Of a DNA stretch of 36,256 bases, positions 24,194-32,721 are shown in pieces. Numbering within the stretch: the stretch's first letter is position 1; the number at the start of each line of letters is the position of its first letter. The DNA comes from Clostridia bacterium (lineage in GTDB: Bacteria; Bacillota; Clostridia; Oscillospirales; Acutalibacteraceae). A program made the position numbers and the translations under genes. The DNA lies in contig JAFRPB010000010.1 of assembly GCA_017429345.1 (NCBI GenBank), positions 1-36,256 of the forward strand, in the 5' to 3' direction. The notes beneath the pieces are model-generated. The model had not been told where the DNA came from. It ran no database searches and worked only from the letters and a program-made list of their open reading frames with translations.

Positions 24194-24781
24194 TTATATT
24201 CGAAATACATTCTTATGCTCCGGCAGGAGCTTATACATAAATTTATTGATGAGCACGGGCGCTCCCCTGCCCCAGTCCTCACGCAGACCCGTCCAACGCA
24301 GCACGAAACCGTTTTTTTCGAGCACCCGGGCGGAGGCGGCGTTCTCCGCCATCACATGGGCGGTGATTTTCCGCACATCCGTCCGCTCGATCAGATACTT
24401 CACAAGCAGCGCCGTCGTCTCGCTCGCGATCCCCTGCCCCCAGAACGCGGGCAGGAGCCGGTAGCCGACCGAGGCTTTTTCTTTCTGCGGCTCATAATTG
24501 TAAATTTCCGCGATGCCGATCACAGTATCGGGGGCGCTTTTCAGGCAGATCCCGAACAGAACGGACTGTTTCGTATCAAAACATTCCGCCCGGGCGCGGG
24601 CGATCATCTCCCCCGCGTCGGGGATCGACTGCTCATACAAAAACGTCGGCAGATAGCGGTATATTTCGGGATCGCGCACGATCGCCCCCAGCGCGGGCGC
24701 GTCCGCCGCAGTCCATTCCCGCAGGATCAGCCGGTCGCTTTCAAGGCGCGGGAATTCGTCAAACAGGTTTACAACACTCAT
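24194..24781 (-). CDS. GNAT-family N-acetyltransferase (RimJ/RimL type)
   Basis: 195-aa acetyltransferase of the Acetyltransf_3 group, using acetyl-CoA. The N-terminal ESDRLILREWTAAD, the central SVGYRLLPAFWGQGIASE (acetyl-CoA binding loop, GQGIA) and the C-terminal ENAASARVLEKNGF are the standard landmarks. It may modify the N-terminus of a protein or a small amine; the substrate is not predictable. It is last in the minus-strand operon, 34 bp behind the MBL/TIM fusion gene and 11 bp before the terminator. Confidence 0.9.
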   Translation of the reverse strand: MSVVNLFDEFPRLESDRLILREWTAADAPALGAIVRDPEIYRYLPTFLYEQSIPDAGEMIARARAECFDTKQSVLFGICLKSAPDTVIGIAEIYNYEPQKEKASVGYRLLPAFWGQGIASETTALLVKYLIERTDVRKITAHVMAENAASARVLEKNGFVLRWTGLREDWGRGAPVLINKFMYKLLPEHKNVFRI

Positions 24782-24815
24782 AGAAAGACCGTTCTTTCCG
24801 GGCTCATGCCGCGCG

Positions 24816-26732
24816 TCACAGCATCTGCGCTTGCAGGTCCTTCGCTACGCTCAGAAGCCGCGCGAGGATCGCGTCCCGCTCCGCATCCGGCGCTTCAAGA
24901 CTCTGATGATGCGCTTCCATCACACAATCGCCTTCATAGCCGACCGCTTTCAGCGCGTCGATGAATTTCTGCCAGTCGATCGTGCCGTCGCCGGGGATCA
25001 GATGCCCGTCGTCGCTGCCGTCGTTATCCTGAATATGCAGGGAGAGCGGAACGACGGAGCATTTTTTCAGGATCTCCGGCCCGTAGCCGCTGCACCACGC
25101 GTGACCCGTGTCGAAGCACCAGCCGAAATAATCCGAATCCACGGTCTTTACGAGGTCCGCAATGATGCGCGGATCCGCGGAGGCGCCCCAGAGGATGTTT
25201 TCCGACAGCAGTACGACGCCGCATTCTTCCGCCAGAGGCAGCCATTCGCCGATCGCGGCTGCGTTGACCTCGATAAAGCTGCGTTTGCTGTCGATGATCT
25301 TGCCGTCTTCGTCGCGCCAGACCGGGTGCACGACGAGATATTTCGCGCCGAGCGCCGCCGAAGCCCGGATCGAGCGCTCGATCATATCGCCGGAATTTGC
25401 CTCGCCGGGAGCGTGGGCGTGGGTATAAACGATTCCCGCCGCGTCCGCGCGCGCTTTCAGAGAACGCGCCCAGTCGAGATAATTGTCGGCAAGGAAGGGC
25501 GAACCGTCGAAGGTCCAGTAATCGAAGCCCATGTCGATCCCCTCGTAACCGAGCGACGCGAGACGGTCGACCGCCTGCTCGGCGGGATAACCGTCCTCAA
25601 ATACGTCGGTTGTCGTAACAATGCGGGGATACATCCGGATCGCGACCGAGCCCTCGAAGGACTTGTATTCCTTTTCAACGCCCAGCTCCTCGACCCATGC
25701 GCGGGTCTCGAAGGTCCTCAGGTTGCCGTTGGTGTTCTCATACACCCATGTGGGCGTGGGCCAGAGACAGACCGCCGGCGCGACCGCTGCATAGAAGTTT
25801 TTATCAACGCCGTCCTGCCCGTGATGCGCCATCTTGCAGTAATCGCAGTTCATAAGACCGCTTTCGCCGTATTTCTCCACGACGTAATTGCCTGCGCTTA
25901 TGCCCGCGTCGCCGTTGAACATCACGCTCGTGTCGCCCAGATCCATGCGCATGATCGTCGAGCCCTCGTTGCAGTTCTTCCATTCGGGGTTGAAGGTATA
26001 GAACACCGTGAACTTCGCCGCGCCTACGTTGAACACGTCGCCCTCGGCGAGCGAGTCCGCCTTCTCCGCGAAGCCGGGCTTCAGCCGGTCGTAATTGCTG
26101 ATGACCGTGACCGCCCACTCGTCGTATCCCTCATAGAAGGACGCGTCGGGGAAATTCGCGTACACCTTGTCAAAGCTGACCTGATCAGCGCGGTTCTCTG
26201 CGACCTCAAGGAACACCTCGCAGTGGTCGTCGTGAGCGTGGGAGAGGAACCACGCGTCAATATGCGGTTTTCTCTGCCCGGTCACGGCTTTCAGGTACTC
26301 GACGAAATAATCGGTCTCGGTCTTATGACCGCCGTCGATCACGATGACTTTGCCGTCTTCGGTCGTGATGATAAAGCTGTCGCCGATGGTGTCCGTCACG
26401 GATTTCAGCATGTGGATCACATTGCGGTTCATCGTTGATTTCACATTCTCCTTTTTTACCTGAAAGAACGCTTTGAGCCGCCCGAAGAAGGCGGAAATAC
26501 AATCAAACAGATTTCTGAAAAAATCCGCGATGCTCTGCGCGACGGATTTCTTTTCGGTTTGCTCGGCGCTCTGCTGCGCTGCATCCTCCTGCGCCGCGTC
26601 TGCCGGATCGGCGATCTCCGTCCCGGCTGTTTCCGTTCCGGCCGCGGGCGCATCCGCAGCGAAGGCCGGCAGCGCCGCGGAAAACAGAAGCACGATGGCA
26701 AGCAGAACGTTGATTATCGCTTTCTTTTTCAT
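24816..26732 (-). CDS. Secreted metallo-beta-lactamase / TIM-barrel (sugar-P isomerase-like) fusion
   Basis: 638-aa exported protein. A signal peptide ends at AFAA (about 26), followed by an Ala/Glu linker and an amphipathic segment with FFRNLF and LKAFF (71-90). The MBL-fold domain at about 105-365 has SHAHDDHCE (H165, H167, D169, H170), FNGDAG and MAHHGQDG, so both metal sites look present. From about 375 (DVFEDGYPAEQAVDRLASLG) a second domain follows, matching xylose isomerase-like / AP-endonuclease-2 TIM barrels, with VVHPVW, ENILWG, CFDTGHAW, LHIQDNDGSDDGHL and MEAHH. Both halves look catalytically intact. No frameshift is seen at the join. Substrates are unknown; the operon suggests carbohydrate or cell-wall material. 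Confidence 0.85.
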   Translation of the reverse strand: MKKKAIINVLLAIVLLFSAALPAFAADAPAAGTETAGTEIADPADAAQEDAAQQSAEQTEKKSVAQSIADFFRNLFDCISAFFGRLKAFFQVKKENVKSTMNRNVIHMLKSVTDTIGDSFIITTEDGKVIVIDGGHKTETDYFVEYLKAVTGQRKPHIDAWFLSHAHDDHCEVFLEVAENRADQVSFDKVYANFPDASFYEGYDEWAVTVISNYDRLKPGFAEKADSLAEGDVFNVGAAKFTVFYTFNPEWKNCNEGSTIMRMDLGDTSVMFNGDAGISAGNYVVEKYGESGLMNCDYCKMAHHGQDGVDKNFYAAVAPAVCLWPTPTWVYENTNGNLRTFETRAWVEELGVEKEYKSFEGSVAIRMYPRIVTTTDVFEDGYPAEQAVDRLASLGYEGIDMGFDYWTFDGSPFLADNYLDWARSLKARADAAGIVYTHAHAPGEANSGDMIERSIRASAALGAKYLVVHPVWRDEDGKIIDSKRSFIEVNAAAIGEWLPLAEECGVVLLSENILWGASADPRIIADLVKTVDSDYFGWCFDTGHAWCSGYGPEILKKCSVVPLSLHIQDNDGSDDGHLIPGDGTIDWQKFIDALKAVGYEGDCVMEAHHQSLEAPDAERDAILARLLSVAKDLQAQML

Positions 26733-26750
26733 AAAACCTCCTTTTGCATA

Positions 26751-27728
26751 TCACCCGATCGGGTTCTTCAGCTCATAAACGATCTCCATCACCGGTTCGT
26801 CGTCTTCCCAGGTGTCGACCTTCCACTCGCCGCGGAAGAAATCGCGGACGCGGATCACGACCTGATTCTCATAGACCTCGATCTCGGCGCCGGTGCCGGT
26901 CTCGTCGTAGTACTCGTTATCGTTTTCGCCGGCAAGCTCGGTCAGACGGGGCAGATAGGTCTCGGGGAAGCCGTCTTCTGTATGGAACGACCAGAACAGA
27001 TGCATCGGCATATGCGTGTGGCCCACAAAGCTGAAAAGATCGTGTTCTCTGTTATACTCCGCGAACAGCTCCGTCAGACGGTCGGTATCGTTCCCGTCCG
27101 CGTCAACGACGTAATCGGAGGGATAATGGGAGAAAACGAACACGGGCTTGCCGCTTTCGGCGGCCTTCGCGAGTTCTCCCTCGAGCCACGTGAACTGCTC
27201 GTCGGACATATAGATCTCGTGGACCTCCTGGGATTCCATTCCCAGAACGATGAAATAATAACCGTCGATCACCTCGCTGTAATAGGGGTGCTCGAGCTTT
27301 CTGCCGAAGAACGCCTCGGTATAATCATACCAGCGGTTCTGCAGCGTCTCGTAATCGCCGTTGCCGTTGCCGATATCGTGATTCCCCATCACGGGCAGAA
27401 CCGTTTCGCCCTGCAGATACATCGAAGCGGCGCAGTGGAAAAGCAGGTTCTCGATAATCTGCCCGTTCATGGTGCTGTCGCCGAGAAAGACTACCGCGTC
27501 ATTGCCGCTGATGTTCTTTTTGACGTCCTGCAGAGATCTTGCGTACGCGTTATACCGGGGAATATTATTGCCCTCGATATGCGCGTCCGAAAGGACCGTG
27601 AAATTGAGCTTGCAGTTTTCGGGATCCTTCACCCCGTAGGGCTCGTGCGAGCAGATCCCGACGCCGATAAACATAACCAGCGTCAGCATCAGCGCCAGGG
27701 GACGAAGAACGAACGTTTTTAATGACAT
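26751..27728 (-). CDS. Exported calcineurin-like metallophosphoesterase
   Basis: 325-aa protein with an N-terminal membrane or signal segment (residues about 8-27). Metal-binding motifs are in order: D48-A-H50, GDS (83-85), GNHD (115-118), a His in FVFSHYPSD and GHTHMP. These are the five metallophosphoesterase blocks. It probably acts outside the membrane on phosphomonoesters or diesters; the substrate is open. The Cys near residue 26 is preceded by GI, which is a poor lipobox. It is 41 bp behind the GH3 gene and 18 bp before the MBL/TIM fusion in the same operon. Confidence 0.87.
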   Translation of the reverse strand: MSLKTFVLRPLALMLTLVMFIGVGICSHEPYGVKDPENCKLNFTVLSDAHIEGNNIPRYNAYARSLQDVKKNISGNDAVVFLGDSTMNGQIIENLLFHCAASMYLQGETVLPVMGNHDIGNGNGDYETLQNRWYDYTEAFFGRKLEHPYYSEVIDGYYFIVLGMESQEVHEIYMSDEQFTWLEGELAKAAESGKPVFVFSHYPSDYVVDADGNDTDRLTELFAEYNREHDLFSFVGHTHMPMHLFWSFHTEDGFPETYLPRLTELAGENDNEYYDETGTGAEIEVYENQVVIRVRDFFRGEWKVDTWEDDEPVMEIVYELKNPIG

Positions 27729-27769
27729 ACCGTTTACCTCCTGATATTTATATAATGATTGCCGTATGA

Positions 27770-29959
27770 TTACTCAGCCGCGGACAGCGCGCCGCCGCGG
27801 ACGATCGTTTCGAATGAGGCGATCTTATGCTCAGACGATGTGCCGAGCATCAACGTATGTCTGCCGTCGTGCAGCCCGAATTTCATCTGAGCGTCATAAT
27901 AGCAGAATGCATCGCGCCTGAGCCGCAGCGTCACGCGCTTCGTCTCGCCCTTTTTCAGCCAGACGCGCTCATACGCCTTCAGCTCCTTCAGCGGGCGCGC
28001 GACCCCGCAGTCGTATGAGCCGAGATAAAGCTGCAGGATCTCCGCGCCGTCGTTATCGCCGGTATTGCTCACGCTGCACGAAACCGCTGCGCAGTCCGCG
28101 GCGGTCTCAAGCGCCGCGTCGGCAACGGAAAACGTCGTATAGCTCAGCCCGAAGCCGAAGGGATACAGCGGTTTACCGTCGTTATCGCAGTATGCGTATC
28201 CTCTGCCGGAGGGCTTGTGGGCATAGAACAGGGGAAGCTGACCGACGCTCTTCGGAATGCAGATCGGCAGCTTGCCGGAGGGATTCGTTATACCGAACAG
28301 GATCTCAACCAACGCCTTCGCACCCTGCTCGCCGGGATACCACGCTTCGATCACCGCGGGCACACTGTCGATCCACGCGGTCATATCGATCGGCGCGCCG
28401 TTCTCAAGGATCACGACGGTATTCGGATTCGCTTCGCAAAGCCGCCGGATCGACTGCTCCTGATCGTCCGTGATCTCCTGTGATTTTTCATCCACGATCA
28501 GGCCGCCGTCTTCGCCGCGGTTTTTATGGACCGTAACAGACGGCAGACGCAGATCGCTGCGGTCGCTGCCCTCGCCTTCCACAATGGCGGTAAAATAAAG
28601 ATTCACGTCGCAGGTCGGCGCGAGCGTTTCGATCTCGTCGCTCCCGCCGTAAACGACCTCCGCCCGGTCCGCAAGAAATGCGCGCAGGGCCTCAAGCGGC
28701 GTCGGCGCGTCCTCGCCCTGCCAGGGCGTTCCGTAGGGACCGGAATAATTGGAGCCGATGGGGATCAGATCCGCGCTCTGCCCGAATACGCCGACGCGCC
28801 GGACGCGCTCTTTCGCGAGCGGCAGAACGCCGTCGTTTTTCAACAGCACAACAGCTTCCCGCGCGGCCTCCAGCGCCAGGGCGCGATGCGCCTCACTCCG
28901 CACGGTCGCGTCCGCCGCGGAGGGATCGCGGTACGGATCGTCAAACAGACCGAGCCGGAACTTCGATGTGAGAATGCGGAAAACATTTTTATCCAGTTCC
29001 GCTTCGGTCAGATATCCTTTTTCCAGCGCTTCCTTTACCGCGTCAAAACAATCGTAGGGCAAAATGACGTCGAGCCCCGATTTCAGCGCCATGGCGGCGG
29101 CCTGCGCCGTCGTCGCCGCGCAGCGGTGCGCCGTGCAGATCCCGTCCACGCCGGAATAATCGGAAACGACGAAGCCGTCAAAGCCCCATTCATCCCGCAG
29201 GATCTCCGTCAGAAGACGGCGGTTCGCGGAGCAGGGCACGCCCTCCCACGCGTTGTACGCCGCCATAACGGACTTCGCGCCGGCTTCAAAGCACGCCCTG
29301 AAAGGCGGCAGAAACACCTCGCGCATGGTACGCTCGCTCGTCTCGGAATAATTCGAGTCCCTGCCGCCGGCGGCGTAGTTATCAGCAAAATGCTTCGGCG
29401 TGGCGATCACGCCGTTATTCTGCAGTCCCCGGCACATGGCCGCGCCCATATCGGAGGCGAGAAGCACGTCTTCCCCGTAGGTCTCCACGGTTCTGCCCCA
29501 ACGGCAGTCCCGCGCAAGATTCACCACGGGCGAAAACACCTGCCGCACGCCGACGACGGCGCATTCTTTGCCGATGGCCTCCGCGACCCGTTCCGTCAGC
29601 GCGGGATCGAAAGAAGACGCGAGCCCGATCGGCTGCGGAAAATTCGTTCCCATGCCCCACTGCGCCCCATGCAGCGCCTCTCCGTTCTCTATGGGCGGAA
29701 TGCCGTGCGGCTGCGCGGCGATACTGCGGCGCATATCTTCGTTGATCTGCTCCGTCACCTCGCCTGGCGAGGCGGGCGACGTTCTGAGATAGTGCATAAA
29801 ATGCCCGGGGTTGCGATAAGACCCGAACAGCGGGTTTCTGCGTTCGTTGTAATCTCCGGTGGGGTCGAAGATCATATCGGCGGTGACCTGATAGATTTTC
29901 TCTTCCAACGTCAGCCGCTCCAGCAGCTCCGCCGCGCGCCGTTCACATTCGTTTCGCAT
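27770..29959 (-). CDS. Beta-glucosidase/beta-xylosidase-type GH3 enzyme
   Basis: 729-aa glycoside hydrolase of family 3. The N-terminal TIM barrel has VFSPVVNLARDCRWGRTVET, ATPKHFADN and the nucleophile motif FVVSDYSG (D267). The (alpha/beta)6 sandwich domain has AREAVVLLKNDGVLPL and GVFGQSAD. A fibronectin-III-like domain follows at about 630-725 (YPFGFGLSYTTF, ELKAYERVWLKKGE). No signal peptide is seen, so it is probably cytoplasmic. It acts on beta-linked gluco- or xylo-oligosaccharides; which one cannot be told. It is 24 bp from the STAS gene, so it is part of the long minus operon. AGAGAG precedes the ATG. Confidence 0.92.
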   Translation of the reverse strand: MRNECERRAAELLERLTLEEKIYQVTADMIFDPTGDYNERRNPLFGSYRNPGHFMHYLRTSPASPGEVTEQINEDMRRSIAAQPHGIPPIENGEALHGAQWGMGTNFPQPIGLASSFDPALTERVAEAIGKECAVVGVRQVFSPVVNLARDCRWGRTVETYGEDVLLASDMGAAMCRGLQNNGVIATPKHFADNYAAGGRDSNYSETSERTMREVFLPPFRACFEAGAKSVMAAYNAWEGVPCSANRRLLTEILRDEWGFDGFVVSDYSGVDGICTAHRCAATTAQAAAMALKSGLDVILPYDCFDAVKEALEKGYLTEAELDKNVFRILTSKFRLGLFDDPYRDPSAADATVRSEAHRALALEAAREAVVLLKNDGVLPLAKERVRRVGVFGQSADLIPIGSNYSGPYGTPWQGEDAPTPLEALRAFLADRAEVVYGGSDEIETLAPTCDVNLYFTAIVEGEGSDRSDLRLPSVTVHKNRGEDGGLIVDEKSQEITDDQEQSIRRLCEANPNTVVILENGAPIDMTAWIDSVPAVIEAWYPGEQGAKALVEILFGITNPSGKLPICIPKSVGQLPLFYAHKPSGRGYAYCDNDGKPLYPFGFGLSYTTFSVADAALETAADCAAVSCSVSNTGDNDGAEILQLYLGSYDCGVARPLKELKAYERVWLKKGETKRVTLRLRRDAFCYYDAQMKFGLHDGRHTLMLGTSSEHKIASFETIVRGGALSAAE

Positions 29960-29983
29960 CGTTTTCTCTCTCTTATAATTCAG

Positions 29984-30289
29984 TTATTCCTGCGTATCGA
30001 CGGCCAGAAAATCGGTAAAGCCCGTAATCTCAAGGATCTCCATAATCGTCTGCGAGACATTTGTCAGCTTCATCGATCCCTGACGGTTCATCGTCTTCTG
30101 AGCTTTCAGGAAGCACCTGAGCCCCGCAGAAGAGGTATATGCAAGATCCTTTAAATCAAAAATCAGCGTCTTCGCCCCGCCGAGCTCCTCCGCGATCGTT
30201 TTGTCAAGCGCGGGCGCGGTGGTCGTATCCAGCCTGCCGGCCAGGGTGACCGTCACTTCGCCGTTTTCGTTTTTGACATGAATATCCAT
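29984..30289 (-). CDS. STAS-domain protein (anti-sigma factor antagonist-like)
   Basis: 101-aa single-domain STAS protein of the SpoIIAA/RsbV type. The phosphorylation-site block is DLAYTSSAGLR, with S54 at the position of the regulatory Ser of SpoIIAA (DSSGL). In partner switching the unphosphorylated form binds an anti-sigma kinase. No RsbW/SpoIIAB-like kinase gene is seen in the window; instead the neighbour is a STAS protein fused to an aminoglycoside-phosphotransferase-like kinase, 18 bp upstream. It is the third gene of the operon. Confidence 0.9.
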   Translation of the reverse strand: MDIHVKNENGEVTVTLAGRLDTTTAPALDKTIAEELGGAKTLIFDLKDLAYTSSAGLRCFLKAQKTMNRQGSMKLTNVSQTIMEILEITGFTDFLAVDTQE

Positions 30290-30307
30290 ATATAAAATAC
30301 CCCTTTC

Positions 30308-31486
30308 TCAGAAATACAGTTTATCCGTCTGCGGAACAAGCTCGCAGAGTGTGTTTTTACAGTAATCGATCATCTTCGTTTTGTATTCTTCGCTGTCACG
30401 CGACTTGCGCACCGTTCTGCGAAGCAGGCGGGCGTAACCGATGACCGCGGACATATTCTCAATGCTGCGAAGGAAGGCTTCGTCCCCGGTGTCAAAGTAA
30501 GAGCGAAGCGTGGCGTTCCAGAACGCGCGGGCCTGCTCATAGGAAATGCCGAGAAAATCCTTTACGTTATTGTGATCGATGCAGGAAAAGCCGACATAAG
30601 CGAGATAGATCGCCGCGAACTCGAAGACCGGATGCCCCATGGCCAGGGTATCCATATCGATCAGCAGGTTCTCGCCGTTTTGCCGCATGATATTTTTGAT
30701 ATGATAATCGCCGTGGATCATATTCTGCGTATCGGGAATTTCACGCATCATCCGCAAAAGCTTTTCACCGACGTCCGCGGGCAGATACTCCGTACAGAAC
30801 TCCGCCCAGATCACTGCCTCCGCCTTTTTGTCCGGCAGCTCGCCGGGCTTGAGCACGGTGGAATGGATGGTTTTCAGGATCTCCGCGCTCTGCTTCGCGT
30901 ATTCGTCCGTCTTCTCCGGCTCGGCGATCATAAGCTTTGCGAAGGATTTTGCGTTCAGAAGCTCGAACACGGAGCCGTAAAGCTCGCCGACCTGTACCAC
31001 GTCGTAGGGTATGGCGGTGGGAACGCCCATCACAAACGCCTTGCGCGCCAGCTCCCGCTCGTTGTGAATCTCCGCCAGCGCGTCGTGGTTTTTATACACC
31101 TTCACGATCGTATCCTCGTCGATGCGGTAAACAATGCCGTTCGCACCCTCGCCGATGACCTCGCAGCCCTCGACGCTGACCTTGCGGTACGCCTTGGAGA
31201 TTTCCATCATCTCGGTAAACCCCGTCATATCAAAAATCTCATAGACCTCGGATGAGACGTTCACGATTTTCAGCCCGGGATACGCCTTTTTCAGCCGCAG
31301 GATCACCCGCAGCCCCGCGCTCGAAAGATACGCAAGCTCCGCGGCGTCGAGCACCGGCGCGCCGGTGCAGCCCGCAACGGCGGCGTTGATTTTTGTTTCC
31401 GCCTCGGCGGCGTTGACGGAATCGATCCTTCCGGAAAGAGCGGCGGTCAGGATCCCGTTTTCACTCTTTGTACTTACACTGAACAT
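30308..31486 (-). CDS. STAS domain fused to phosphotransferase-like kinase (TIGR02172-like)
   Basis: 392-aa protein. The N-terminal STAS domain (1-105) has a TSSAGLR-like block (LAYLSSAGLRVILRL). A kinase of the aminoglycoside phosphotransferase fold follows, with the glycine loop GEGANGIVYR near 113, a VKVYK lysine, the catalytic loop HGDYHIKN and IDMDTLAMG. This is the arrangement of the TIGR02172 family, known mainly from Firmicutes and Fibrobacter and functionally undefined. The kinase residues are intact. It is preceded by the VanY gene at 22 bp and followed by a free-standing STAS gene, so one domain may phosphorylate or sequester the other. Confidence 0.88.
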   Translation of the reverse strand: MFSVSTKSENGILTAALSGRIDSVNAAEAETKINAAVAGCTGAPVLDAAELAYLSSAGLRVILRLKKAYPGLKIVNVSSEVYEIFDMTGFTEMMEISKAYRKVSVEGCEVIGEGANGIVYRIDEDTIVKVYKNHDALAEIHNERELARKAFVMGVPTAIPYDVVQVGELYGSVFELLNAKSFAKLMIAEPEKTDEYAKQSAEILKTIHSTVLKPGELPDKKAEAVIWAEFCTEYLPADVGEKLLRMMREIPDTQNMIHGDYHIKNIMRQNGENLLIDMDTLAMGHPVFEFAAIYLAYVGFSCIDHNNVKDFLGISYEQARAFWNATLRSYFDTGDEAFLRSIENMSAVIGYARLLRRTVRKSRDSEEYKTKMIDYCKNTLCELVPQTDKLYF

Positions 31487-31508
31487 TGCTAACTCCCCTT
31501 ATTGATTT

Positions 31509-32465
31509 TTATTCCAAAGCGGTGACCGCGTCGGGAATATTTCTGAGATATTCCTCAAGCGTGATCCCCCGCGCCGCGATCTCCTTCGCCGCGTCAGGCC
31601 CGACATACCGGAAATGCCACGGCTCGTACGCGTAACCGGTGATGGTTTCTTTCCCTTCGGGATAGCGAAGGATAAAGCCGTAATCCGCCAGCTTCGCATG
31701 AATGACGGCAAACGTTTTCCGCGCCGCGATCATTTCTTCGTTGCTGCCGTATAAAACGCCGTCCCGCGATACGATCACGTCGATCGCAAGCCCGGTATGA
31801 TGCTCGGAATACCCGGGCACGGCGACATATCGCTCCGCGTAGCTTCTGCCCTTTTCTTCTGCGAATCTGTCCCATATTTCCTGCTGACGGGCGACGGATC
31901 TGTAAGTGCTGTTCATCTCAATGTCGATGCCGTCGTTCTCAAGAAGATCCTGCCGCAGATTTTTGAAGGCCCTGAGCGTCTTCTTTTCGACATAATACGG
32001 TTCGCCGTAAGCGCTTTCCGCGTATTCGAGCTCAATGACGTCATCCCAATTGTCGGGCAGCCTGTTTTTTCGGTTGACCAAAACAAGATAATCGATCTCC
32101 GTTACGGTCCGGACCTGTTCGGTCTCTTTTTCGGTTTCTTTTTCGGTCTCTTCCTCAGTCCCGGGCTCTTCCCCGGTTTCGGTCGACGGATCCGTCGTCC
32201 CGGCAGCCGATCCGGTTTCCGACGCGGCGTCCGTCGTTTCGGGGGCGTATACCGGCTCGGTCTGCTGCGTTGCGATCTCGCTTTCCGCAGCCGACTCATA
32301 CTCCGTCGGCGCTTCCCGCGTCGTCGTTTCGATATCGGCTCGGGTCACGTCCCGTCCCAGCGCCGGCGCGTTCGTATTCGCTTTTCCCGGCAGACATCCG
32401 CCGAACGCCGTGCAAAGAACGAGTATCAGCAGAATCGGGATTATCGTTTTTGCATTTGAGATCAT
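31509..32465 (-). CDS. VanY-type D-alanyl-D-alanine carboxypeptidase lipoprotein
   Basis: 318-aa exported peptidoglycan enzyme (M15B type). The N-terminus is a signal with a lipobox-like CTAFGGC. Residues about 30-120 are a Thr/Glu-rich linker containing ETEKETEKETE-like repeats. The catalytic domain has NSTYRSVARQQEIW, the zinc-site motif SEHHTGLAIDV and the final EPWHFRYVG, all standard for VanY. It removes the terminal D-Ala from peptidoglycan stems, or acts as a related dipeptidase. It is the first gene behind the promoter at 32515-32544 and probably the operon's lead gene. A vancomycin-resistance role is not implied, as no other van gene is present. Confidence 0.9.
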   Translation of the reverse strand: MISNAKTIIPILLILVLCTAFGGCLPGKANTNAPALGRDVTRADIETTTREAPTEYESAAESEIATQQTEPVYAPETTDAASETGSAAGTTDPSTETGEEPGTEEETEKETEKETEQVRTVTEIDYLVLVNRKNRLPDNWDDVIELEYAESAYGEPYYVEKKTLRAFKNLRQDLLENDGIDIEMNSTYRSVARQQEIWDRFAEEKGRSYAERYVAVPGYSEHHTGLAIDVIVSRDGVLYGSNEEMIAARKTFAVIHAKLADYGFILRYPEGKETITGYAYEPWHFRYVGPDAAKEIAARGITLEEYLRNIPDAVTALE

Positions 32466-32514
32466 ATCCCGCCTCCCGACACGGTATCATTCACCATACA
32501 AATATACTATCCCT

Positions 32515-32544
32515 ATTGTATTTAGTTTAACATATATTGTCCAA
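32515..32544 (-). promoter_or_regulatory. Promoter of the seven-gene minus operon
   Basis: On the minus strand -35 TTGGAC (32539-32544), 18-bp spacer, -10 TACAAT (32515-32520), about 50 bp before the VanY start. The 32466-32721 interval is markedly A/T-rich compared with its surroundings and serves both divergent genes. Confidence 0.6.
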
Positions 32545-32613
32545 CAAATGTCCAGCAAAAAGAAAGGAATGCGGCAAAAAATCAAATGTCTTTTATTTTA
32601 TTGTGCTATTTTG

Positions 32614-32642
32614 TCAATTTTTTTCAAAAAGATTATCACTTG
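32614..32642 (+). promoter_or_regulatory. Possible promoter of the degenerate transglutaminase gene
   Basis: TTGTCA followed after 17 bp by TATCAC, about 80 bp upstream of the start. The -35 is good and the -10 moderate. A strong AAAAAAGGAG site precedes the start codon. Confidence 0.35.
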
Positions 32643-32721
32643 TGCCGATTCTTTTTTCCGGAAATATCTGTTTTAATAAAAAAGCGGCGCAAAGCCAGCT
32701 GAAAAAAGGAGCGATTTTTTT

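Noticed and set aside
24831..26438. 535-codon plus-strand open frame opposite the MBL/TIM fusion
   Set aside because: Shadow frame; the minus strand has a signal peptide and metal-binding motifs.
28526..30154. 542-codon plus-strand open frame opposite GH3
   Set aside because: Shadow frame with Arg-rich composition; GH3 motifs are on the minus strand.
32102..32170. Short tandem T/C-rich repeat
   Set aside because: It encodes the Thr/Glu linker of the VanY lipoprotein and keeps the frame.
31509..32465. Possible vancomycin-resistance locus because of VanY-type protein
   Set aside because: No VanS/R/H/A/X-like gene is present; VanY-type carboxypeptidases are common in Clostridia.
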